64,000 bases of DNA from the NCBI RefSeq assembly GCF_002386445.1, contig NZ_DGIR01000049.1:26176-90175 (forward strand), in the 5' to 3' direction. Under the pieces are notes generated by a model that searched no databases, was not told where the DNA came from, and was given only the letters and a program-made list of their open reading frames with translations. Each line of letters opens with the position of its first letter. Within the stretch, counting starts at the first letter, position 1. This document shows, one piece after another, positions 7,512-14,138 of the stretch. The position numbers were made by a program, and so were the translations under genes. The stretch comes from Pseudomonas sp. UBA4617 (GTDB lineage: Bacteria; Pseudomonadota; Gammaproteobacteria; Pseudomonadales; Pseudomonadaceae).

Positions 7512-8300
7512 TTAACGCATGTGGTTGAGCACCTGCAGCATCGCCGCCGTCTGGGCATCGGGCATGCCATCGAAACGCTGCGGGCGGAAACGCATCTGGA
7601 ATGCGGCGATCACATGGCGGGTGGCAACGTCCAGCACCCCGGTCTGCTCGATCGCGTAGCCAAACCGCGCCAGTTCCTGCTGATACCAGCCGACGCTCGG
7701 TGGGTTGACGTTGAAATAGGCCTGCTGCCGCGCCACTGCATTGGCATCCGGCCAGATACCCAACCCGGCATCGGCCAGGCGTTTCCAGGGGAACAGCGGC
7801 CCCGGGTCCAGTTTGCGCAGCGGTGCGATGTCGCTGTGGCCAATGATGTGTCGTGGCTCGATGTTGTTACGTTTCACGATGTCCTTGAGCAGCGCGATCA
7901 ATGACTGGATCTGCGCTTCGCTGTAGGGGTGCCAGACCCGGCCGTTCGGCGTATCGGTGAAACCCGGGTTGACGATTTCGATACCAATGGAAGACGAATT
8001 CAGCCAGGTGCGGCCCTGCCACTGGCTATCCCCTGCATGCCAGGCGCGCCGGCTTTCGTCCACTAACTGGTAAATCGTGCCCGGGCCGTCACCAATCAGG
8101 TAGTGGCTGCTGACGTCGCCATGGGTCAGTAAGGCCAGGGACCGCTCCAGCGAAGCATTGGTGTAGTGCAGGACAACAAACTGGATACGGTTGTCCTGAT
8201 TGGCCGAAGGATGGCTACGATCGATGCGCAAGCCCGTCGAACAACCGGCAACAGACAACAGCAAGAAGGAAATCAGCGTTGTTTTAAGCGTGGAAAGCAC
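7512..8300 (-). CDS. ampDh2: AmpDh2-like N-acetylmuramoyl-L-alanine amidase, lipoprotein
   Basis: 262 aa with a GTG start; ATG is absent at this end and a GAGG precedes the GTG. The lipobox SVAGC places the lipidated Cys at residue 20, so the enzyme is anchored in the envelope, probably the outer membrane. The amidase_2 domain spans about 35-185, with zinc-ligand motifs LHYTN (H45), GHSD and KLDPG. A peptidoglycan-binding domain is at about 195-262. It cleaves the MurNAc-L-Ala bond for peptidoglycan turnover. In P. aeruginosa ampDh2 also sits next to algB-kinB. A TATACT -10-like box lies about 35 bp upstream. Confidence 0.88.
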   Translation of the reverse strand: MLSTLKTTLISFLLLSVAGCSTGLRIDRSHPSANQDNRIQFVVLHYTNASLERSLALLTHGDVSSHYLIGDGPGTIYQLVDESRRAWHAGDSQWQGRTWLNSSSIGIEIVNPGFTDTPNGRVWHPYSEAQIQSLIALLKDIVKRNNIEPRHIIGHSDIAPLRKLDPGPLFPWKRLADAGLGIWPDANAVARQQAYFNVNPPSVGWYQQELARFGYAIEQTGVLDVATRHVIAAFQMRFRPQRFDGMPDAQTAAMLQVLNHMR

Positions 8301-8380
8301 GTCAGTGGCCTCAGCGAATGAGCGCTACAGTATAACGTGCTCGCCCGATACGGTGCGTGCCGCGATTCAGCAGCAGCCGA

Positions 8381-10312
8381 CTAGGCCTGCTCGACGCGAT
8401 TGCGCCCCAGGTCCTTGGCCCGGTACAGCGCCGCATCGGCGCGCTTGAGCACCTGGTCACCACGCTCCCCGGAACGGAACGCACTCAGACCGATCGACGT
8501 GGTGATTACCACCCGTTCGCCCTTGAAGTGGAACGGGCACGCCTCGACGGCAGCACGCAGTGCCTCGGCCACCTCGGTAGCCGCTGCCAGCGAGGTCTGC
8601 GGCAGCAACAGGACAAACTCCTCGCCACCAAACCGGGCGATGAAACCGCGACCACTCAGGCGCTTGCGCAACTGGTCGGCGACAATTTTCAAAACCTTGT
8701 CCCCTGCCAGGTGCCCGTAGCTGTCGTTGATGCGTTTGAAATGGTCGAGGTCAAGGATCGCCATCGTCAGGTGGCCACCTTTGTCCTGCCAATCGGTCAT
8801 TTCGCGCTCGACCCGCTCGCTCCACGCCGCACGGTTGGGCAGGCCGGTAAGAGGGTCGAGCAACGCTTTCTGCCGTTGCTCTTCCAGGTGCTCGCGATAG
8901 CCGAGCGCCTCCTGCTCCATGTTCGCCACCCGCTCCGACAACCCTTGCAGGCGCCCTGCCAGTTCCTGCTCGCGGCGATCGCGCTCATGCTTGTGCTGGT
9001 CCATGGTTACCAGCAAGCCCTCCAGACGGTTGTCCAGGATGTGCTTGAGGCTGTCCACATCGACAGCACCTTGCACGCTGCTTTGCAGCCCGTCTACGTG
9101 CTCGCGCAGCTGGTTATCCAGTTCGCGGGCAGCAGAACTGTTGTCGGCATGGCCAACACTGGCCTCGTGCAGGTGGCTCTGGAAGCCTTCCAAACGCTCG
9201 TTGAGCTGCTGCAGGTAGGTTTCGAATTCGTGCTGGCCGCTGTCGGTGATCGCCAGCATGAGCACGGCCAGGTCGTCCAGCACCGGGATCAGTTCATACC
9301 AGTTCAAGCCACGGGCAACCCGTTCGCGCATCTGCAGCGCCTGGGCCTTGTGCCGCTCGGGCAGGCTGAGATCATCAAGCAGGCCGAGCAGGGTCTGTTC
9401 GATATGCGCAGCCACCTGGCTGTAGGGCGGCTCGACCGCGTCGGGCAGGGCATAGGTGCCGTCTTCACCAGGGGTTACCTCAGGTGTTTGTGGCGGTTCT
9501 GCTTGAACCAGCGACCCGCCACCGGAGGTTTCCGGTACAGGTACCTCGTGCGCAGCGTGCGGCGGCACCGGGGTTGACGACAGCTCGGCCGTTTCGATCA
9601 ACTCAGGGCCAGGTACATCCAGCTCGGCCTCCGCCGACACGGGTACTTCGTCAACAGCGGCTGGAGGGGCTGGCAGCGGCTGCAACGCATCCACATCGTC
9701 GGCCTGCGCGGCTTCTAACGCCTGGGGCTGCGCGGTTACAGCAGGCAGCGCCACCGCTACCGGCGTCGGCGCGCCTGGGGTGCCTTCTTCACGGCCGCCG
9801 AACAGGCGCTGCAGCAACCCCGGCCGGGACTCGTCACCGGGCTTGCCCAGAGCGGACAGCGCACGGCCCTGCAGGCCGCTCAGTTCGCCCAGCAAAGGCG
9901 GCAGATCGCGTGACTGGGCAACGCCACCTTCGAGCTTCTTCGCCAGTTTCTTCAACGGCCTGGAGACATCGTTTGGCAAAGGCAGGCCTTGCAGCTGGCC
10001 AACCAGAGCAGTCAGCGCGTCACCGACCTGGTTCATGCGGGTTTCCCGGCGCTGCTCTGAATCCAGTACCGCTTTCTCCAGACGCGGAATCAGGCCGGCG
10101 AGGCCAGCGTCCATGTTGTCGCTGCGGATGACCTCGCGCATTTCCTTCATGCACTGGTCCACCACCTTGTCACTGCCCTCGGCCGCCAAGGTACTGCGGA
10201 CCAGGCCGCGACGCAGCAAGTCGAGACGGGCCTCCCAGCGGCGCTCGAGCCTTTCCTGCTGCTCGATGCTTTTCAGGTATTTTTCTTTCCAGCGCTCAGC
10301 GTCTTCAGTCAT
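8381..10312 (-). CDS. GGDEF-domain diguanylate cyclase (DgcH-type) with long N-terminal region
   Basis: 643 aa. There is no signal peptide or membrane segment. Residues 1-190 are charged and helical; about 190-300 is a Pro/Ala/Glu-rich linker; 300-480 is a further helical region with coiled-coil character; the GGDEF domain spans about 485-640 with the active-site loop GGEEF at 562-566. The residues 5-9 before GGEEF read SGRG, not RxxD, so the product-inhibition I-site is absent. The ATG at 10312 was preferred over an upstream TTG. It is leftward and directly follows the EEP-family gene (28 bp). P. aeruginosa has an equivalent cyclase beside dsbA. Confidence 0.9.
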   Translation of the reverse strand: MTEDAERWKEKYLKSIEQQERLERRWEARLDLLRRGLVRSTLAAEGSDKVVDQCMKEMREVIRSDNMDAGLAGLIPRLEKAVLDSEQRRETRMNQVGDALTALVGQLQGLPLPNDVSRPLKKLAKKLEGGVAQSRDLPPLLGELSGLQGRALSALGKPGDESRPGLLQRLFGGREEGTPGAPTPVAVALPAVTAQPQALEAAQADDVDALQPLPAPPAAVDEVPVSAEAELDVPGPELIETAELSSTPVPPHAAHEVPVPETSGGGSLVQAEPPQTPEVTPGEDGTYALPDAVEPPYSQVAAHIEQTLLGLLDDLSLPERHKAQALQMRERVARGLNWYELIPVLDDLAVLMLAITDSGQHEFETYLQQLNERLEGFQSHLHEASVGHADNSSAARELDNQLREHVDGLQSSVQGAVDVDSLKHILDNRLEGLLVTMDQHKHERDRREQELAGRLQGLSERVANMEQEALGYREHLEEQRQKALLDPLTGLPNRAAWSERVEREMTDWQDKGGHLTMAILDLDHFKRINDSYGHLAGDKVLKIVADQLRKRLSGRGFIARFGGEEFVLLLPQTSLAAATEVAEALRAAVEACPFHFKGERVVITTSIGLSAFRSGERGDQVLKRADAALYRAKDLGRNRVEQA

Positions 10313-10340
10313 GCCCGGGTCCGCAAACGGTGATGGCAAT

Positions 10341-11195
10341 TTAGCTCGGGACCGGCAGCGTATCCACAGTCAATGCATCAGGCAATCGAATCTCGACGGC
10401 AACGGGAAGGTGATCTGAAATCGGCTGTGCCAGCACCTCGACACGCTCCAGCGTGAGGCTTGGGCTGAGCAGGATGTGGTCCAGACAGCGCTGTGGCCGC
10501 CAGCTCGGGAAGGTGGCCTCGACTTGCGGTGCAACCAGGCCCAGGTCGCGCAGCGGCGAATGCTCCAGCAGGTCGGTGGCATGGGTATTCATGTCGCCCA
10601 TCAGGATCTGGTGGCGATAGCCGCCGATCAACTCGCGAATGTAGCCCAGCTGCAATGCGCGGGTCTTGGCGCCCAGGGCAAGATGCATCATCACCACGAT
10701 GAGCGCGTCTTCACCCTCGCCAAAACGCACCAGGATCGCACCGCGCCCGGCCGGGCCAGGTAATGGATGATCCTCGAGCAGGTGGGGCTTCAGACGACTG
10801 AGCACGCCATTGCTGTGCTGGGCAAAACGCCCAAGGTTGCGGTTGAGTTGCTGATACCAGTAGGGGAAGGCGCCCAGGTGGGCAAGGTGCTCGACCTGGT
10901 TGACATAGCCCGAACGCAAGCTGCCACCATCGGCCTCCTGCAACGCCACCAGGTCGAAGTCGCCCAGCAGCTTGCCGATCTTCTGCAAGTTGCCGGCACG
11001 GCTTTGGTGCGGCAGCAGGTGCTGCCAGCTGCGGGTCAGGTAATGCCGATAGCGCTCGGTGCTGATGCCCACCTGGATGTTGAAACTGAGTAGCCGCAAG
11101 CGTCCATCTTCCGGCAGGCCAGGGGCGTGCAAGTGATGTTCGTTGACCTGCGGCTGGTGCAGGCCAATGCCACGCGTGGACCTGAAGCGGGGCAT
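10341..11195 (-). CDS. Endonuclease/exonuclease/phosphatase-family hydrolase
   Basis: 284 aa, cytoplasmic. The EEP fold is shown by LSFNIQVG (metal-binding Asn), LQEADGG (catalytic Glu), MGDMNTHA (Asp/Asn pair), and the C-terminal LDHILLS and SDHLPVAVE (catalytic Asp-His). The substrate is not known; the family covers DNA repair nucleases, sphingomyelinases and phosphatases. It starts 11 bp after the dsbA stop on the same strand and is followed by the GGDEF gene, which suggests one transcript. No clear ribosome-binding site precedes the ATG. Confidence 0.85.
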   Translation of the reverse strand: MPRFRSTRGIGLHQPQVNEHHLHAPGLPEDGRLRLLSFNIQVGISTERYRHYLTRSWQHLLPHQSRAGNLQKIGKLLGDFDLVALQEADGGSLRSGYVNQVEHLAHLGAFPYWYQQLNRNLGRFAQHSNGVLSRLKPHLLEDHPLPGPAGRGAILVRFGEGEDALIVVMMHLALGAKTRALQLGYIRELIGGYRHQILMGDMNTHATDLLEHSPLRDLGLVAPQVEATFPSWRPQRCLDHILLSPSLTLERVEVLAQPISDHLPVAVEIRLPDALTVDTLPVPS

Positions 11196-11206
11196 GGTTA
11201 CGCCGC

Positions 11207-11839
11207 CTACTTGGCGGCGCGCTCCTTGGCGATCAACTGGTCGGCAACGTTCAGTACGCCTTCCGGCCCGCCGGCGGTACCCAGGTCAAAGCGGTACTTG
11301 CCGTTGACCACCATGCTCGGTACGCCGGTGATTTCGTACTTCTTGGCCAATTCCTTGGCCTGGTTGACCTGGCCCTTGATGGCAAACGAGTTGAAGGTAG
11401 CGAGGAACTTGTCCTTGTCCACGCCTTGGGTGGCGAGGAAGTCGGCCATATCCTGCGGATCGGTCAGGCGCTTGCGCTGGTTCTGGATAGCGTCGAACAC
11501 TGCGGCGTGCACCTTGTGCTCGACGCCCATGGCTTCGAGGGTCAGGAACATCTGGCCGTGGGCATCCCATGCGCCACCGAACATGGCGGGTACGCGCTTG
11601 AAGTTGACATCCTTGGGCAGTTTTTCAGCCCAGGGGTTGATGGTCGGTTCGAAGTGGTAGCAGTGTGGGCAGCCGTACCAGAACAACTCGACCACTTCGA
11701 TCTTGCCAGGCACGGAAACCGGAACCGGGTTGCTCAGCTCGATGTATTCCTTGCCAGCGACAGGCTCTGCGGCCTGGACGGCAGTCATACCGAATACGCT
11801 GGCGGCGACCAGCGCAGCGCTGAGAATCAGTTTACGCAT
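11207..11839 (-). CDS. dsbA: DsbA thiol:disulfide interchange protein
   Basis: 210 aa, with a signal peptide to about residue 23 (VQA/AEP). The thioredoxin fold carries the redox motif C57-P-H-C60 (FWYGCPHC) and a cis-Pro loop TGVPSM. DsbA introduces disulphides into exported proteins in the periplasm and is re-oxidised by DsbB. The ribosome-binding site CAGGAGT precedes the ATG. It is separated from the upstream cytochrome c4 gene by a terminator, so it should have its own promoter. Likely local clients include the CSS phosphodiesterase and the Ivy homologue. Confidence 0.97.
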   Translation of the reverse strand: MRKLILSAALVAASVFGMTAVQAAEPVAGKEYIELSNPVPVSVPGKIEVVELFWYGCPHCYHFEPTINPWAEKLPKDVNFKRVPAMFGGAWDAHGQMFLTLEAMGVEHKVHAAVFDAIQNQRKRLTDPQDMADFLATQGVDKDKFLATFNSFAIKGQVNQAKELAKKYEITGVPSMVVNGKYRFDLGTAGGPEGVLNVADQLIAKERAAK

Positions 11840-11933
11840 GCTTTACTCCTGAGCAGTCATGGGTCGCCACGACGCGACCTGCAATGAGACAGGCCGGGAA
11901 GGGCTCGAGTTCTGTAGTGTAACGGCTGCGGAC

Positions 11934-11961
11934 AGAAAAAAGGGCGGTCCGGCCGCCCTTT
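11934..11961 (-). terminator. Rho-independent terminator after cytochrome c4
   Basis: Read leftward, a GC-rich stem (GGGCGG/CCGCCC with flanking A:T pairs) is followed directly by TTTTTT. It lies 30 bp beyond the cc4 stop and upstream of dsbA. Confidence 0.85.
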
Positions 11962-11977
11962 CATCATTGGTAGACAA

Positions 11978-11996
11978 CATTAACTGAAAGTTAATG
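11978..11996. repeat. Short perfect inverted repeat over the cc4 stop codon
   Basis: Arms CATTAACT/AGTTAATG (8 bp) with a 3-base loop include the stop codon of cytochrome c4. It may stabilise the 3' end; no further role is seen. Confidence 0.4.
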
Positions 11997-12608
11997 CAGG
12001 CCCTGGATGTAGCTGGCCAACGCCTCGATGTCGTGGTTGCTCAGCTTGCTGGCGATGGTGCGCATGGTCATGGCATCGCCATCATTAGTGCGGTTGCCTT
12101 CGCGGAAATCAGTGAGCTGCTTGGTCACATATTGCGCGTGTTGGCCGCCCAGGTGCGGGAAGCCGGCCAGGGCGATGCCTGCGCCGTTTGGCGAGTGGCA
12201 GCCGGTGCAGGCAGGCATGCCTTTCTCCAGGTCGCCGCCGTTGAACAGCGCACGGCCACGTTCGACCAACTTGGGATCAGCGGCGCCCACGCTGCCTTTC
12301 TGGCTGGAGAAGTACGCGGCGATGTCGGCCAGGTCCTGGTCATTGAAGTTGGCCAGCATGCCGGTCATTTCCAGCACGGTGCGCTTGCCCGACTTGATAT
12401 CGTGCAGCTGCTTTTCGAGGTAGCGCTGGCCCTGGCCGGCCAGTTTCGGGAAGTTCGGTGCCAGGCTGTTGCCGTCGGGGTTGTGGCAGGCGCCACAGAC
12501 GGCGGTCTTGGCCTGGCCGGCGGCGGCATCGCCTTTGATGGGTTGCGCAGCAGTGGCCGCACCTGCGACACCCAGGGTCAACAGCAGACTCACGACTAGT
12601 TTGTTCAT
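11991..12608 (-). CDS. cc4: Diheme cytochrome c4
   Basis: 205 aa, with a signal peptide (residues 1-21). There are two class I cytochrome c domains, each with a CXXCH heme site (CGACH at 38-42 and CTGCH at about 137-141), and distal Met ligands in the MTGMLANF and AMTMRTIA stretches. This length and two-domain plan are those of cytochrome c4, a periplasmic electron donor to heme-copper oxidases. It lies 31 bp downstream of the c5-type cytochrome on the same strand and is closed by a terminator. Confidence 0.95.
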   Translation of the reverse strand: MNKLVVSLLLTLGVAGAATAAQPIKGDAAAGQAKTAVCGACHNPDGNSLAPNFPKLAGQGQRYLEKQLHDIKSGKRTVLEMTGMLANFNDQDLADIAAYFSSQKGSVGAADPKLVERGRALFNGGDLEKGMPACTGCHSPNGAGIALAGFPHLGGQHAQYVTKQLTDFREGNRTNDGDAMTMRTIASKLSNHDIEALASYIQGLH

Positions 12609-12639
12609 CAGCTAATCCAACACGGCTAAGGGTGAAATG

Positions 12640-12942
12640 TTATGTATCGGGACTGCCGCTCATCCAAAGGATGACCAAACGGTAGTCCTCGGCACTGCAG
12701 TCCATGCACAATCCACGCGGCGGCATAGCCTTGAAACCCTGGGTCACGTGCGTCACCAGTACATCCATGCCTTGCGCCAGTCTTGGCTCCCATGCTGCCC
12801 GGTCACCCTGCCTGGGTGCCTGTGGCAACTGCCCGGCGTGACAGGCCGCACAAGTGCGGTTGTACAACACCTCGGGATCCTGTGTAGCCTGTGCGCTGAA
12901 AAACGGCAGGAACATACCGACAGCAAGCAGCCATTTCGCCAT
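12640..12942 (-). CDS. Cytochrome c5 family monoheme protein
   Basis: 100 aa, with a short signal peptide (ending SAQA at about residue 19), then CAACH as heme attachment and AMPPRG with the likely distal Met. The C-terminal CMDCSAEDYR is typical of the c5 group. It is probably a periplasmic electron carrier. It is the first gene of the c5-c4 pair and is divergent from engB, sharing a roughly 200 bp promoter region. Confidence 0.88.
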   Translation of the reverse strand: MAKWLLAVGMFLPFFSAQATQDPEVLYNRTCAACHAGQLPQAPRQGDRAAWEPRLAQGMDVLVTHVTQGFKAMPPRGLCMDCSAEDYRLVILWMSGSPDT

Positions 12943-13143
12943 GCGGAACGACCTTCAGGGTTGGGGGCCGCGCTGCGTTCTGTTGCGCGAGCTATTGTTC
13001 GACACCCCATGCCCGTTCCCCTTCGTTGGGAGAATGAGCACACAAAAACTGGGGCATTATATACTTCCGCCATCCAAACGGAAACGACACCGCTTGCCCG
13101 GCTCGGGCCTACAGAGTCAGGCAACACCCACATCGGATATCCC

Positions 13144-13776
13144 ATGCAAGTCAAGAACCCCATCCTCGGCCTCTGCCAGAAAGCCAAATTCGCCCTCAGC
13201 GCCGCCAAGGTCGAACAATGCCCGGACGACCAGGGTTACGAGGTGGCTTTCGCCGGCCGCTCAAACGCCGGCAAGTCCAGCGCCCTCAACACCCTGACTC
13301 ATGCCAGCCTGGCGCGTACGTCGAAAACCCCCGGGCGCACCCAGCTGTTGAATTTCTTCAGTCTGGACGATGAACGGCGTTTGGTCGACCTGCCCGGCTA
13401 CGGTTATGCAAAAGTACCGATTCCGCTGAAGCAACACTGGCAGAAACACCTGGAAGCCTACCTGGGCAGCCGTGAATGCCTGCGTGGCGTCATCCTGATG
13501 ATGGACGTACGCCATCCAATGACCGACTTCGACAAGATGATGCTCGACTGGGCCAAGGCCAGCAGCATGCCGATGCACATCTTGCTGACCAAGGCCGACA
13601 AGCTGACCCACGGGGCGGGCAAGAACACCCTGCTCAAGGTGCAGTCGGAAATTCGCAAGGGCTGGGGCGATGGCGTGACCATCCAGCTGTTCTCGGCACC
13701 CAAGCGGCTGGGCGTGGAAGACGCCTATCGGGTGCTCGCAGACTGGATGGAACTGGAGGACAGGCCAGTGGCCTGA
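13144..13776 (+). CDS. engB: EngB (YsxC/YihA) ribosome-biogenesis GTPase
   Basis: 210 aa. The TRAFAC GTPase motifs are in order: G1 GRSNAGKS (38-45), G2 in the KTPGRTQ region, G3 DLPGYG, G4 TKADK and G5 SA. EngB is an essential GTPase needed to mature the 50S subunit. The ATG at 13144 was chosen because it gives the usual family length; the open frame extends far upstream without homology. The gene is convergent with polA, and the sRNA gene lies between them, as in other gammaproteobacteria. Confidence 0.95.
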   Translation: MQVKNPILGLCQKAKFALSAAKVEQCPDDQGYEVAFAGRSNAGKSSALNTLTHASLARTSKTPGRTQLLNFFSLDDERRLVDLPGYGYAKVPIPLKQHWQKHLEAYLGSRECLRGVILMMDVRHPMTDFDKMMLDWAKASSMPMHILLTKADKLTHGAGKNTLLKVQSEIRKGWGDGVTIQLFSAPKRLGVEDAYRVLADWMELEDRPVA

Positions 13777-13792
13777 AGCCCTGCTCGTCTTC

Positions 13793-13831
13793 TGTAGGGG
13801 CAGCCTGTCGCGACACAAGGCCGCTCCTGCA
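13793..13831. repeat. REP-type inverted repeat after engB
   Basis: An imperfect palindrome from TGTAGGGGCAG to CCGCTCCTGCA around a TCGCGA centre. It belongs to the TGTAGGAGCGGCCTTGTG class of Pseudomonas REP elements seen repeatedly in this window, and it may act as a transcription stop for engB. Confidence 0.65.
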
Positions 13832-13859
13832 CCAGACCATGCCAAGAAATTGCGGGCAA

Positions 13860-13987
13860 AAAAAACCCCGGACTTCATATGGGGAGGGGGGAAGTTCGGG
13901 GTCCAAGTCCGGACCGCTAGGGCGGGGTCCAGATATCTGCCAACACTTAACACAACATAGGAGCATCGAAGGGCTTCACCAGCCATT
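13860..13987 (-). ncRNA. ersA: Spot 42/ErsA-like small RNA
   Basis: About 128 nt, leftward, in the engB-polA interval, where Spot 42 (E. coli) and ErsA (P. aeruginosa, about 130 nt) lie. The 3' end is a strong terminator: CCCCG-ACTTC/GAAGT-CGGGG arms (one mismatch) followed by eight T. A pyrimidine-rich stretch with CTTCCCCCC in the terminator loop is a plausible pairing seed. The 5' end is placed by the sigma-22-like promoter just upstream. ErsA regulates algC and biofilm genes and depends on AlgU; function here is inferred from synteny, size and promoter. Confidence 0.8.
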
Positions 13988-13993
13988 CAGTTA

Positions 13994-14023
13994 CTCTGAG
14001 TCCCGCTTCACCGGTTTAGTTCC
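13994..14023 (-). promoter_or_regulatory. AlgU (sigma-22)-like promoter of the sRNA
   Basis: Read leftward, a -35 box GGAACTA (14023-14017) and a -10 box TCAGAG (13999-13994) are separated by 17 bases. This is close to the AlgU/RpoE consensus GAACTT-N16/17-TCnGA. It predicts a start at about 13987. Confidence 0.65.
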
Positions 14024-14063
14024 GAAGCTTTGGAAACTATTTGCGATAGTTTCATGAAGCTTC
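14024..14063. repeat. Long interrupted palindrome upstream of the sRNA promoter
   Basis: The inner arms GAAACTAT/ATAGTTTC have a 5-base loop. The outer arms GAAGCTT/AAGCTTC are separated by 2- and 3-base bulges. It abuts the -35 box of the sRNA. It could be an operator or a structure after polA; no T-run follows. Confidence 0.6.
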
Positions 14064-14089
14064 AGCATCAACGGCACTGAGCGGCACCA

Positions 14090-14117
14090 GAACCCGCGCC
14101 ACTCCAGGCGCAGGTTC
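14090..14117 (-). terminator. Hairpin just downstream of polA
   Basis: An 11-bp stem (GAACC-GCGCC/GGCGC-GGTTC, one mismatch) with a 6-base loop starts 22 bp after the polA stop. It has no T-run, so it is a weak terminator or a 3'-end stabiliser. Confidence 0.45.
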
Positions 14118-14138
14118 TACCCAGCTTCGCCCGCGCGA

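Noticed and set aside
8357..9577. A 406-codon open frame opposite the GGDEF gene
   Set aside because: Shadow frame; the cyclase has clear motifs and family resemblance.
12637..13143. An N-terminal extension of engB by 169 codons
   Set aside because: It covers the divergent cytochrome gene and the promoter region; the family begins at about 13144.
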